From NCBI GenBank assembly GCA_025345505.1, contig JANVCC010000011.1:12375749-12439748 (forward strand): a DNA stretch of 64,000 bases, read 5' to 3'. Source of the stretch: Todiramphus chloris collaris. Taxonomy: Eukaryota > Chordata > Aves > Coraciiformes > Alcedinidae. Shown in pieces: positions 47,642 through 60,790 of the stretch (position 1 is the stretch's first letter; each line of letters starts with the position of its first letter). Both the position numbers and the translations under genes were made by a program. Below the pieces are notes generated by a model, which had not been told where the DNA came from, searched no databases, and worked only from the letters and a program-made list of their open reading frames with translations.

Positions 47642-49984
47642 AGTCACTCATATGGCCATTTCAGTCCCACATGTTTCTCTTTCTGTCCCTAAGCACTCTG
47701 CAAACTCAGGTAAGGGCTAATATCATCTGACTTACATTCCAAATGTCTCAGTGCTCCCAGATACTTACCTACTTAGTTTTGATTTATTATTCATCATCCT
47801 AGGTTTACTGCTTCCTTTTGCTCTAAATCCTCTTTAGAAATTCCCTGATAACAATGCAAAAATCTTGCTGTGGTATCTTGTCTTTCTGCAAACTGCTTAG
47901 TGAGATTTTTCTATATTTCAAGAGTTAGAAGAATCATATATAAGACTATATATAAGAATATATAAGACTGTATCTTCAGCAAAAGCCAAAGTAATTTGAT
48001 CCATTCCTTCTATCACAAGCTGGTAGTATTTACATTTTCAGGGCAAAAGTAATATTTAGTTTTTAATTATCTTCAAAGTGTAAGTTTGGAGAGATGCTTT
48101 TAAGGAACATAATGCACTGTGACTTCTTTGGAATGCAAATATATTATCTGTAAATAAAGGACTTAAATATCTGCACTTAAACAAATATGCATTTAAACAA
48201 ATGGTTTTACTCATCATGACTTTTCTTACATATTCAAAAACCTTTGAAAAGGATAAAGTTTTCCTGGATTGGAAGTTTTCAGGAGAAAGAATACAATGTG
48301 GGCCCACTATACTTACCAGGCAATTACATTGGAGTCCTATACAGTCTGTAGAGGACCTGTTCCAGACATTTGTACAAATCTGTTACTTTTTTTTGTAGTA
48401 AAAAATAGAGGACACTGCAAACTCTAAGTTGCACTCTGTATCCTCATATGACATGAGCAAGAGGTGATGGGAACAAAATTCACCACAAACAACAACAATA
48501 AAAGTTGAGAAACTAAATAAAAATTTCTAGTGCATGACAGAAAACAGCAGCTTTTTTTTTTGAAGGAATGAGGGAAAGCAGTGTTATTAACACACATCTG
48601 TTTTACTGAACAGGATTGACAAAGGTGGAGTCTCCATTAGTGAGAAGAACAGGCAGTCTCTGCAGGTGAGGAAACTGATCAGAATCCAGTGTTAATGGCA
48701 AATTCTGTAAAAAAGAAAAGAATAAATAATGGATCAGAGTAATATTTTTAGGCAACATTTATTAAATCAATAAGCTTAAGGTAAACGAGGCGTTGAATAT
48801 ACAGGTGGTATTCTGTAGACCTGAGTGAAATGACAGTGACTGAAACTGCTGCTAAGATTCAGTTTCATCCAACAACTTGAAACTTAACCTATCCATAAAA
48901 CATTAATTTATTTCCATTGATCCTTTATACCTTGCAAAATAGGCACACCATTTGACATAAGAGCCATGACAGTATTAGCTATTTCTTTTCCTGGTTATTA
49001 TGACAAGAATATGTGTTGATTTGTGTTTGATGCATACATAATCCTATGTAGTTAAAAATGTCAGTAAAGCCAGTGGTCAAGCAACCCCATTATTTTAGAA
49101 TAGTTAACTTCTGTGGTCTTTTATTTGAGATAGAAAAGAGTACAGCAGGCTAGTTTGGTTTTGTAGTGCTTATGTTAAACAATTAGTGGTCATTGTTGAG
49201 TGCCTCCTTAGAAATAGTCAGGAAGTGTCATCCTATGACACATTTCTGCAGTTGTTCTCATGTAGAATATACCCCTGCTGGTTTACAGCTTGGATAGAGA
49301 AAGCCTGTTTTTCTGCCTGTTCCAGTATCATTCCTCCTTCAGACTGTAATAGAACTGCAATGTGTGCCAGTACTTGCTGTTGTGATGAGCTTTGAAGCAC
49401 AGTTTGTGCATCCCTTCAGGATCTGGAAGATGTAGCCATGTATAGTCAAGAGCCAAAAACTCTCCTGAAAGCTCTTATATGACTGAGGCTTCTGCTGCAA
49501 TAAAGTACCATGTACTAGAGATTATGGAAATGATTTTCCAACCTCTCTTTTGCTTCCACTGAGGTACAGTAAATCTTCAGTAAATCACCACAAAATCCCA
49601 TGGGTCTGTCTGTAAGAAGAGAAAATGCTTTTAAATGGTAAACAAGGAAAAGCTGTACATTCATTGAAATACAGCACTTGTGGTTACATATTCCAATAAC
49701 AAGACAGATTAGAGTGCCATATACATAAAAAGCAAGTAATTCTATTTATTTGAGATGGGAAAAGGGAATCTGAAGAGAAGCATTCAGTCTCTGAAAATTT
49801 CTGTGCTAAAGCTTTACTTCATTCTTTGATAAACTTGTCCCATGAGGATAACTGTCTCTCACAAAGTAATAGAACTATACTTTCCTTACATACATGGAAA
49901 TACTAGTGTTGTTGTTACAGAATTACAAAATAATGAAATAATACACTCCTCCCTCCATCAATTACTGCCTGTGGTGTGGTCATA
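47642..49984. other. AT-rich intergenic stretch
   Basis: No gene recognised. A short TATAAGAC-type repeat cluster lies at about 47937-47975. Frames such as 49186-49395 and 48056-48307 have no motif. Confidence 0.6.
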
Positions 49985-50267
49985 CAATCACAGAATGGTA
50001 GTGGTTGGAAGGGACATCTGGAGATCATCTAGTACAGCCCCCCTGCTAAAGCAGGTTCATCTAGAGGAGGTTACAGAGGAACTTGTCCAAGCTAGTTTTG
50101 AATGTTTCCAGAAAAGGAGACTCCACAACCTCTCTGGGCAGCCTGTTCCAGTGCTCTGTCACCCTCACAGTGAAAAAGCTTTTCCTGATGCTGAGATGGA
50201 GCTTCCTGTGTTTCAGTTTGTGCCCATTGCCCCTTGTCCTGTCACTGAGTACCACTGAAAAGAGTGG
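49985..50267 (-). mobile_element. CR1 LINE 3' end, minus strand
   Basis: AATCACAGAATGGTAG, GGTTGGAAGGGACATC, GATCATCTAGTACAG, CTGCTAAAGCAGG, GACTCCACAACCTC, GGGCAGCCTGTTCCAGTGC, then CTCACAGTGAAAAAG. This is one of the best-preserved CR1 tails in the window. The minus frame 50061-50255 is the end of ORF2 (HWNRLPREVVESP and DKFLCNLL). 5'-truncated at about 50267. Confidence 0.95.
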
Positions 50268-51272
50268 TTGCAGGAAAGGTTTGAATATGGAAAACCTTTA
50301 TGCATATGTATAGAAACATGTGAACCATTTTTTTTTCTCTTTCTTCACTATGTCTTTCTCTCTACTCTTCCTCTCTTTCCCCCGTTGCTTCACATTTCTA
50401 TGGGTGTCTCTGTGGCACTCACTACCATCTGCCTGTCTCACATATATTAACAGACGTCAACTGAGATTGAAAGAAAACCTTTATATAATAAACATTTTTT
50501 TGTAAAATAGTTTTTGAACAATTTTTTTTTTTTTTTACTTATAAACAATTGGTAACTATGCTTTTCCTGAAAATATAAGATGAAGAATATATAATTTTCA
50601 GACTTGAGATTCTTGATACACATCCTAAAAAAAATCAAATTAAAAAAGTTTAAAAACTATCATAAGAAAAACAATAATATACCAACCAGGGAAAGAAGAG
50701 AGGAGATTCCTCTCTAAGAGGAGATCTTAGTATAGTTCTCCTTTCCCTTTTGCACAGAGATACAGAAGGAGGTGTTTTGTTAGTTAAAATTGATGTCCAG
50801 GATAATCTGAATGCAGAGTTTCATTTCTACGCTGTTTTCAATTGTGAATGCTGACCTCAGTTATTCTTAGCAGTACTTTCAAGAACTGGAAGTCCTATAT
50901 GTTTAAGCAATGACATGGGTCATATCTTATTGACAGACTTGTTTGTTTGTTTTTTTGCAACATTTTGAAAATATTAACCTCTGAGAGTTTGTGTTCTTAC
51001 TGGTACTACCATGTATTGTGAGGGGAAGAAAAAACATTAGAAGTAGCAGATATATTTATTTTTCAGATCAGAAGAAAATCAGATAATTAGAGAAGAAAAA
51101 TGAAATGTAGAATTTGTATTTAAAGGTTAAATAGTTATCAACTATAATATCATTTCCCATCAGATAAGGTTGAAATATTTTCTTCTATTCCCTGACTCAG
51201 ATAACTTGCATACGTTTTCTTTAGAATGACTGGAAAAATCATTTAGTACTGCTTAATTTACTTATTTTGACC

Positions 51273-51294
51273 AAAAAAAAAAAAAAAAAAAAAA
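51273..51294. repeat. Poly(A) run, 22 bases
   Basis: A22 followed by GAAAAAC; no retrocopy body identified upstream. Confidence 0.95.
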
Positions 51295-54200
51295 GAAAAA
51301 CACTGTTGCAACATATGCATTTTACTAAAAATGAAAAAGACTTCCACCCTGATATCAATTTATTATGCTTTATTAATTTCCTAGCATTTTAAACTCTGTT
51401 ATGATTTCTGAAAAGTAGCACAATGAGACCTCACTTCTACATTATTTTTTTTTTGTGAGGGATTGAGTTAATTAAAATCTCTCAACTGGCTCACTTGTGA
51501 AAGCTGTAGTATTCATTCCTAGTGATCACCTTTATGGGGTAAAGAACATGAATTCAAAATCAGGAATGGAAGGACAAAATAGCAAACTAGCAAACACAAG
51601 CTTTGGTTGCTAAAGAATTCAGGCTGAAAGGTTCAGAATTTCATGGTCACTTAGAACAGTTTTTGTTCTGTCATTGAACAATTACTTAGTGAATTTGAAA
51701 CTGTTTTTCTCTTAATATGGATCACATAACATGTTACTTGTGGTTTATTTGGTCTTTCTATTTCAAAGTGACATTTTGCATTAAGATTTGCATACTTTGA
51801 AAACAAATGTCATACTCCCTCTCTGTCACTTCCTCTCTTTTTCCATTATAATAAATATTTTATAATCACACAAAATATTAGTGCATTGCCTGAGTTACAG
51901 CCTCTTGCTGATGAAGTTGTTCTCATTTGTCCTTGCAAAGTATGTTTGCAATACTCAAACCACTGAGAAAAATTATTAATGTTATGTCAGAATGAAACAA
52001 TCTAAAAATTAATCAGGAGTTGATTATCTTGCTCATCGTAGGATATTTCATTGAAAGTTGTTGTGTTCAAGCCAATGTGCAAAAGTTCCATTTTTTCCCT
52101 AGGATAACCATATGGCTGAAACCAGAAAGCTGGGCACTTATTTATGCCTCTAGGGATCCCAAAATTATAATTCATCCATAATGTAAGAAGCTGGATAAAA
52201 GAAAAATCTGTTTCCATTTTGGGTTGGTCCTAATCAAAAAGTGCCTTCTGAGAAATCAAAATGGCACCAAGTAATATGATGTTGTTACAGATCACTACTA
52301 TGAATAATAGCATTTCTAAAATGGTATTTCCAGAAGGTTACTATTTCACAAGTTATTTCCACAGGAGATCATTTTTTCACACAATGAAATCTAAAATCCT
52401 TTTTATATGTGGAAACATACCAGTGGTTTCAGTGAGCAGTAAGCCAGCCATCACCCTTCACAACAATGCCTCTACCAAATAACTCCTGTACACATTCTTC
52501 TTACACATAAAAACTGGTGGATTAAGTTTCTAAAAAATAACAGGAATTATTTTTCTAGTAATGTTGCATGTGAGTAAATGTGTCCTTAGTTACATATTGA
52601 GATTTAATTTGCAATATTATGAACGCTTAAAATCCTTTGTGTATTGAGAAAATATTGTCTTTTATTTTGTTGCTTATGAAACAAACAAAATTATATAATA
52701 TGACTATCACTGTGGCCAAGTTGCATCTAATCTTTAATCTGTCTTTCTAAAATTGCTTTGTTTATTGAGTAATTCAAGAACATCCTCCTTTTATTTAGTT
52801 TTCTTGAGTTTTATGTTTGTAATAAAACCTTGGAACACTTGGATTCTATGGTTTGCAATCTCTTACCACTCTAATTCTTGTAATATCAACCACAGGAAAA
52901 TTATAAAACAGCATGTGTGTGTATGTAATTAAATATAATGTCTTAGCAAGTAAACTACCAGAAAATCACCACTAGCAAATATATCTATTGCTATCTTGAT
53001 CTATATCAAGCTATTATATTACAAGTTGCCATCAGAAATCACTAATATAATATCAATCAATATTATAGCAATATTGAATAAGAGCAAGATGGAGAAGGTA
53101 TATATGTAACTATAACACCAAAACCAATAAGGTATAGTGCAGGTTACTACAAACATCATTAGTGAAGCAAACTTAAAAAAATGTAAGAGCAGATGCACTT
53201 ATGACAGGTTGCAATTGCAGTTTCTTGGAGTTGCACTTATCAATTGTATCTGAGAATGTCTCTGATTTCTATGAACCTCAGTTGTGCTTCAAAGAGACTA
53301 GCTGCACTTTCCAAGGATGTTTCTGGTTCCCGGGACTAGTCCTGGGTTCACAGGTCCCAGGATGGCAGAAAACTTCCCAGACAGTATTTTTCAGCAGATA
53401 TTTTCTTCTGTTCAGTAATTTTCCCCTTTATGGCCACCTTTATGGCTGCTCACATCAACCGTATTTTACACATTTAGTTATTCCTGCATATAAGTACTTC
53501 ACTGATCTGCAGTTCAGCATTTTAAGTAGCATTTTACAGTTTCATAACCTAACAAACATAGAGCCTTAGGAAGTCTTAGCACATAGTACACAAGCCTGTT
53601 ATTTGAAATGTAGACCCAGATTTGTTTTCTAAGCACTAGAACTTATGGATTGATTTTTTTTTTGTGTCCTGAAATCAAATTTTTTAAATAAAACATTTCA
53701 AACTATGTTCTAACAGGTTGTTATACTTCATTGTGCAAAACAGTAGTGTGATTCATTCAGCATATTCCTTCATGGTATTTGGAGGGTAGGAGGTTTATTG
53801 CTTATTTAATAGATCTTCAATCATTCTGCATAAAAGACTTGAAAATTTATTCTCTTTGATGTTATATTAACTTCTTCCAAATGTATCTACTGCTTGTTCT
53901 CTGCACACCTCCTTGCCATTCCCTGCAACAAAATTCTCTGTAAACAAAAACTGAAAAGCATATGAAGTGTGCAGCATAACACAAGTTAAATGTCTTGTAC
54001 TGGATATCAGTAAAAACATTCCTCAGAGTACCTGAACAACAAGTATGATGGTCCTCAATATCATCCTGTATGTGCATGGTAGTTTATAGCTTCAAACTTT
54101 GGTGAAACATGGACTCATGTCAATAGTTGTTCTATACTCCTGTCTCACAAGAGTTCTCATGATAAGAAACATGATGATAAGTCCCAATGCAAAATGCTAC

Positions 54201-55887
54201 TCTACCATCCAAAATTTGATGACAGAAAAACTACATTGGGACTGAAAAATATGTGTATTTGTCTGGATCAGTTGCAGGCTTAGGACAAGGGAAAACCTCT
54301 ACTTTTAAAGGTCCATATCTCACAATAGCTGAGGTTTTGTGATGATCGTTTGTGCCAGCAAATGGTAGCATGTCTTCAAAGAGCATGAATTCTTGTACTG
54401 ATTTTGTTATAAGCAGAGGTTTCTCAGGGAAGTAGGTGGCCCCAGATACCATATTTGAAGGTTTTGAATTATCAGGTCATGAAACATGTTGGAATATCTA
54501 TTGATATACCTGCACCTAGTTAATCTCAAAAGATTCTGAGGTTGGGGCAATGTAAGGTCAAACAAGGACAGCAGGAAGAAGACATCACAATTAGTAAAGA
54601 TCAATCAATCCTGTGAATTAGAAAGAGCAAAGACTTGAATTTAGGTTTCATAAGGGAGTGACCTGACTGTTTTTAAGATATTGTCTGCCTTGGATTCCCA
54701 TTCATTCATTACAGGTTTGACCAGAAACCCTATTCCAGTAATGAAAAGCCTATAAGAAGGGTCATCCAGACATATTTTTGTGAGCAGCTTCTTTTTTGAC
54801 AAATCAACACTGCTAAGGAGACATTCTCATTTTAAAATATCTAATCAATTTCATGCACCTTTCCTCCAACCAAGAATGAGTGCACACAATTACAGGGAAT
54901 GAGTGCTCAGGATGGTGGAGCAGTTTTCTTTTCTGAAGAATTTTTTCCCCCATAGTCATAGAAAATGATGTGAAACATATTTTCACGCATGATCTATCTG
55001 ATAATTATATTGCATAAATAATAATACCCATAGAAGGCATTACATTATTCATACACACAGTACATTTCTGGTCTTGCAGACTACTAGTATTAGTTTGAAA
55101 ATACTATTTTCTCAATTATTTAACTTCTGTTCTTATCCTTCATCCTCATTAGGCAACAGAAATAAGTCCAATGTCTGTCAGTGTGAGTAACAACACATCA
55201 ACTTAAGAACCAGGAGATTCATTTTTGATTCAATAGTATCATGTCAAACCACATGAATGAAAAAAAGCTATGTCCCTGTTGAACAGAAGGAATCTTGGAG
55301 CTGATAAGAACCTGCTAGAATTTGACATAAAGCTGTAAGAAGACTAAACATTTCATTCAGGGGCTTAAGATCAGTAACTAATCTATTCCCTGCTGTGTCT
55401 GGCCCTAATCTTGTATTCTAGGGATGAAGAGGGAACCTGTTACTCTGCATGTCCTCTCTGGACAAGTATTTTTACACTCTGTAGTTGCATTAATAATACG
55501 TTGTGCATGGGATCTGATCCACTTCACTCTCCCAGAGCTGATGCAGTTTAACTCTTAGTCACTTGGAACACAATCTTATCTGAGGTAATTCAGTACATTT
55601 TAATTGCAATGAAGCTTTATATGAGCTGTTGATCCAGCTTGATATAAGTGGGTATGAGGAAAGGGTATTCACAGCAGAATTAACCTTTTCACACTGCACA
55701 TTGGTTGTCTGAGCTAAAAAGATTTTATTTTTCTTCTGTTCCATAGTCCTTTTTACTTTACGACATTTTGACATGTGGACTTTACACTGAGATTCTTTTC
55801 AGCTAACACATCAGTGGAGAAGAACTGCACCAGCTTTGATTTCAGCCCACTTTGAAATAAATCATCACAGCTCAATTTTTATCAGCC

Positions 55888-55995
55888 TTTTTTTTTTTTT
55901 TTTTTTTTAAAATTTTCTCACATTTTTTTTCTTTTTTCTTTTTTTTAATTTATTTTTTCTTGTTAAATTTTTTTCCGCTTTTTTTTTTTTTTTTT
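55888..55995. repeat. Poly(T)-dominated low-complexity tract
   Basis: About 110 bases, mostly T: T21 at the start, several T8-T9 runs with single C or A breaks, then T17 at the end before GAGAC. It is the strongest homopolymer tract in the window. Confidence 0.95.
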
Positions 55996-57171
55996 GAGAC
56001 AAAAATCCCACACATTTTATATCTCAGTGATACAAATATATATTGGAAATCTACATAAAAGTTGTTACAAAATTATTACATTTACAAGAAGAAAAAAAAA
56101 TAGAACATAGCACAACTGAGTAGAGGAATTACCATGAGAGACAAACAATTTATCTGATCTTTTGAATTTCAGAGTTGCCTCAATAAGGGCTAAGCAAAAC
56201 TTTAGAGGTTGGTTTCTGTAGTTGATGTTTAATGAGACTGTGAATTCCATAATGGCTGGAGATGTGAAACCATGAGATGTGTTTTTATGTGATCTTTCTT
56301 AACTAGGGATAATTATTAATTTAATTCCCTTAAATGTTGATTCTACCCTGGAAGAAAACTGAGCGTGGCACCTTCACTGCATCTTCCATGACTACAACAA
56401 ATTGGTTTATGGGTGATGTTTTTAAAACTCATTTCTACCAATTAAGGCAACACTTCTGAAACCAGATGTTTGTAATAGGAGCTGAAAATGTTAACAACAT
56501 TGATGTAAGTGTGTATATATTACTGTTTTATCTTCTATCAAATGTACTATTGGAAGTAAACTGCTTAGTTTTCCCATTCATCAATATTATAGTACATATT
56601 ACAGAGCAGTCTTAGAGGGCACTATATGGATTTCCTTTGGATACAAGTAAATCAGATGTTCTCCAGCAGCACAGCTAGAGCAATTCCACTACTCTTATCC
56701 ATCAAAACCAGGCTACAGAAAGCTGGAGTAAAAAATCTCTGAAATTATAACATGGTGTCATCATTAGGGCTAACTGTTCTGTTCTACAGATACTATTTTA
56801 TTGGCTGACATTAATTTCCTTCATTGTCAGGTCAGAGGTAAAATAAGGAAGCAGTTTCTTAATGGACCTGCCTGACTTCAAGGGAATAATAATAGTACCT
56901 TTCACATGAATATATGAAGATAGACGTACGTTTTAGTTGTGGCCATCTCCCAGTAGCATACTGGTATAATGACAGCAACATGTCTTCATCCCTCTATCAA
57001 AAATTCGTATCTTTGAATAATCAGAGCAACTTTGAAATCAGTCCCTAGGGTCACTCTAATTCCCTAACCACCTTTCATTAAATTAATCAATGCCATTCCC
57101 CAGAATAAAAACACAAGAAAAGTGGTGCTGTTATTATTGCTAGAAGAAATTATTCTCTCTGCTGTATTCAT

Positions 57172-57295
57172 TAGAATCACGGAATCATAGAATGGTAGGG
57201 GTTGGAAGGGACCTCTGGAGATCATCGAGTCCAACCCCCCTGACAGAGCACCTAAGGCATGCCACCCAGGTGGGTTTTGAAAATCTCTAGAGAAG
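57172..57295 (-). mobile_element. CR1 LINE 3' end fragment, minus strand
   Basis: TAGAATCACGGAATCATAG and AATGGTAGGGGTTGGAAGGG, then GGAGATCATCGAGTCCAACC, CTGACAGAGCACC and a TGGGTTTTGAAAATCTCTAG end. This is the reversed CR1 tail, 5'-truncated. It carries two octamer-like units at its terminus and looks well preserved, so it is comparatively young. Confidence 0.93.
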
Positions 57296-58221
57296 CAACA
57301 TACTTGAGTATGTTTCTATACTGGCAAAATTCCTGAAATATTCCATGTTGATTTTGTATGTAGACGTTTGTTTTGTTATTGCTTTTTTTTTTTTTTTTAA
57401 CTATTATTATCTCATTTACTATTCTGACAGCTCCATACTTTTTTTTTTCTCTCTGTTTTTATGAAAATGTACCTGAAGTCACTAGTCATTGACAACAAAT
57501 GGCATGTCTGTATTTTTAGAAGTACTAGTGCTAAGTCTATTATACTGCTGGGCACAAATTACTCTATCCTTTTATGTAAACCTGGTGTCGTTCACACCTT
57601 TTCAAACCAAGTCTGGCCAACTCTATATCTTCTAGTGTTCTTCTCAAACTGTAAAAGTAATAGTTTTTACTTCTTTTGTAGAATGACATCCACAACAGTT
57701 TGCTATCCTTAAGTAAATTAACTTTTCCAAAATACCCGTTTCATTATTATACACAGGAAATTCAGTAACCAAATACTGCTCATACAGAACTTATAGACCT
57801 TGAAGTATTTGATAAAAAGATGAATATAAAGGTAGTTTGGTCCACTTGGAACCTTGCAGTTATCTGGACAATTTTTTTTATGGTGTAGATAATCCAGTTA
57901 CAAAACTTTTTGTGAAGAAAGAAACATGGAGAAATCTTTCTCAGGTTGCCTCATCTCTCAGAGAATGAGATTTTTTTTCTCAGTAGAAGAGAAGTAATAG
58001 CAAATCACTAACACAGATGGGAGAATTTTTTTTATTAAATGCCTTTTCATCAAAATATGCTGAGGCTAAGATATTGAGCTTTCAAAGCTCATGATACTCA
58101 GCAAGGTTTCAGAAAGAAAGTGTCTGAAGCCCAAGGTAAAATCCTTACGTCACTTCTCCAGAGAGAAATTTTCTATTTTATGAAAGCATTGACATGTTGA
58201 GGGGAGATTGTTCAAAGAAAG

Positions 58222-58240
58222 AAAAAAAAAAAAAAAAAAA
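58222..58240. repeat. Poly(A) run, 19 bases
   Basis: Uninterrupted A19 after GAAAG. Confidence 0.95.
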
Positions 58241-59309
58241 GCAGCAAATCAACTGCTTCTTGAAACAGTGACAGGAAAAAAAGTTTTAATTCCCTGGCCA
58301 GTGCTATGTAATTTACTTAATAATGCTCTTTGATCCATGGATGACATTTCTATATAAGGATTAGATCATTAGATTACGTTGGATTGCTATAATTTTTCAT
58401 TCTGTTGTCTAACTTAAGCACACTTCACACAAAAACTGTTTTAGGAGAAAACTAGAGCCTAGAGCTGTCTGAAATAACTAGTACAGCAGAGCAAAGCTGA
58501 ATCACAGACTCAAACACAAAGGATGGCTAAATTTCCTCTCTCCTTCAGACCTTCAGAACTAAATAAGCACAGGAACAGAGATAATTTTACTGTGATGGTC
58601 CATCTGTGTGGTAGACCTTTAATGTTGATATTACAACAGTAACCTAAACGATTTAACTCTAAAATTTATATGTTTGTTGTTTCTTTTTAAAAGGGAAAAT
58701 GACAATTCTTGCTAATAAGTATACATAAAAATCACCTACATCAGAAATGATCAGAGTAAATAAAATTTAAATGTTATTGTCTTTCAACAGCTATAACAAC
58801 AGACAACTACATAAAATGCAGTTCATTAGAGAAAATGACTTTTTTTTCATTGCAAAGTCACCTGCTAAACTACAATACACATTATAAACCACATTTTTTT
58901 CTGTAAAAATTATCATAGCTATTTCTACACCAACTGTTTGATACCTTCCTTTCTTGCAAATTGATTGAAGTACTCATATTGTTAAAGCCTTCACTTTCCC
59001 AAATTAACATATGTAAATGCTGAACTCTCCTTCCCCAAATGGCATCTCTATTTACTTATTATTGTCTTTGTAGCATCCAGAGATTGATATAAAAGTGGAA
59101 GTTCTACTGGATTTGTTTTTGCAGCAATACACAAGAAAATACATCTCCTGCTTCAAAGGGCATAGCACAACATGTTGGAGGAGGAGAAGTTAATGGAATA
59201 ATAGTAGATATAAACAAGCAATTGTGTTGGCTATATAATCATATCCATGTGTGTTGGTTAATTAAACACACTTTGATGGTCCCCATGACACTAGGAAAAC
59301 AGCAGTTAC

Positions 59310-59341
59310 CCACACACACATACGTATGTATATATATATAC
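59310..59341. repeat. (CA)n-(TA)n compound microsatellite
   Basis: Five CA units, TACGTATG, then about six TA units. Confidence 0.95.
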
Positions 59342-60785
59342 AGTTCTATGTATAGATACATAGTCTACTGGGTTTTTTGGCTGGCAACTATAACTAGGTA
59401 TCATTCATACATGTCAAGTGTGAACAGAATAAGGAGCAGAGACCTCAGTGAGAACACCATTTCATGCAAAATTTGCCTTGGACTGAGGATGTAAGACCAA
59501 GTGACACAGGCTAACAGCATGCACCAGTACTGCAATTTTAATAGCTGGATTTAGTGGGCTGTATAGACTAGTTAGGTTAGTCCACAGAACAAGGAAAAGG
59601 AAGGTAAAGATAAGATGTGGCCAACAGACGATCATTCACATGGCTGTTGTTGTTTACTCTGAGTAATAAAAGTCAATATTCAGAATGGCTGTCTTCAAAA
59701 CATCCAGCATTTCACACAGTGTGTGAACCAACAGAGCAGGGGACAAAGCGCTGGATGATTAGGAACAATGACATTGTCAATACTGAATAAAAAAGATGGA
59801 TGGATTATATAGAGGAGGGGTGTATAAAACAGGAGATAGAAAGATTAAGGGAGGACTTGCATCAGCTATGCAAATGAGACACAAATTTTCGTTTATTGAT
59901 GAAAATAAAATTGTAATATATTGTTGCATTAAGGAAGAAACCATTTCTGATGTGATCAATGTTTCTCTATTGTGAGCTCAGAGGCAAAGGATACACTGCA
60001 TGTGTGTCCATGGATGCAGGCAAGCACATAGGTTGTGTGACTCCTTAACGTTCCCATAAATACTTTTCCAAGTTTTAATTTTTAAAGAATTTTTCTAACC
60101 CCAAATTTACATGTTAGTATGTATGCATTTGAATTTAGAGGTGACTGATTGGAAGTTACTTAGATAATTCTGATTTTATTTCATCTAATAGCACTACTGA
60201 CATGACCCAGGTGTAACAAAAAGATTGTGATTACTTTTACGTCTGAAGATCTTAGTTCAAAACTGAACAAAACAAATGTAATTGGCAGGTTTTGGTACTG
60301 ATCAACACAAAAATCCTTTGGCAGACATATTGGTCAAAAGATGCTTTATGGAAGGTGCTATTTATTGCTAGTCAAATATTCTGCACCTTGTGAAACCTTC
60401 AGAAGAGCACTGAAAAAGACAAAGATGCACTGTAGCACTCACTTACCCACTGGGTTTCTTTTGTTCAGGGATTCACAGAGAAACTCCCTGAGCAGAATAT
60501 ATCTAACTTGAGTGTACACAAAATTGTGCACAGCTAAACTAGTGAAATATCCAGAGAGCCTTTGATAGCCAGGAAGTCACCTGGGAAAGCATTTCTGTTT
60601 CCCCTTTTAATGCGCTGAGACTGGTGATGCTAAATTGCCAACTTGAAATTCTACATTTTTTTCCACAATATGTTTCATGTCTGTATTTTCCCTCTTGAAT
60701 CTTTGAGCTCCTAACTACACTCTCAGCAATGACATTTATCTGTGGTTTTGGGGTTTTTTTGCAAGATTTCAACTTTCACACCTCA

Positions 60786-60790
60786 CACTG
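60786..60790. repeat. Target site duplication CACTG, left copy
   Basis: Immediately precedes the TGTGGTGGG start of the LTR; identical to 61493-61497. Confidence 0.88.

Larger units (their letters stand above)
50268..57171. other. Long AT-rich intergenic stretch
   Basis: No gene recognised. It contains T and A runs (50522-50536; 51273-51294), a short hairpin (50697-50715) and a large poly(T) tract (55888-55995). The 122-codon plus frame 53201-53569 and the minus frames 53862-54077 and 54231-54452 have no recognisable domain. Confidence 0.55.
57296..60785. other. AT-rich intergenic stretch
   Basis: No gene recognised. Homopolymers at 57383-57398 (T16) and 58222-58240 (A19), and a CA/TA microsatellite at 59310-59341. 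Frames 57461-57712 and 59222-59494 have no motif. Confidence 0.6.

Noticed and set aside
50697-50715. Hairpin AGAGAGGA/TCCTCTCT with 3-base loop
   Set aside because: No U-tract or gene end beside it; small inverted repeats of this size are common in 64 kb.
53329-53345. Palindrome around GGACTAGTCC
   Set aside because: A single short palindrome in a unique region with no partner or repeat; expected by chance.
53201-53569. 122-codon plus-strand frame
   Set aside because: Phe/Leu/Ser-rich with no recognisable domain; within what occasional chance gives, and no transcript signals seen.
55979-56000. T17 followed by GAGAC, resembling a reversed primate Alu tail
   Set aside because: The following bases do not continue as Alu, and every other repeat here is avian.
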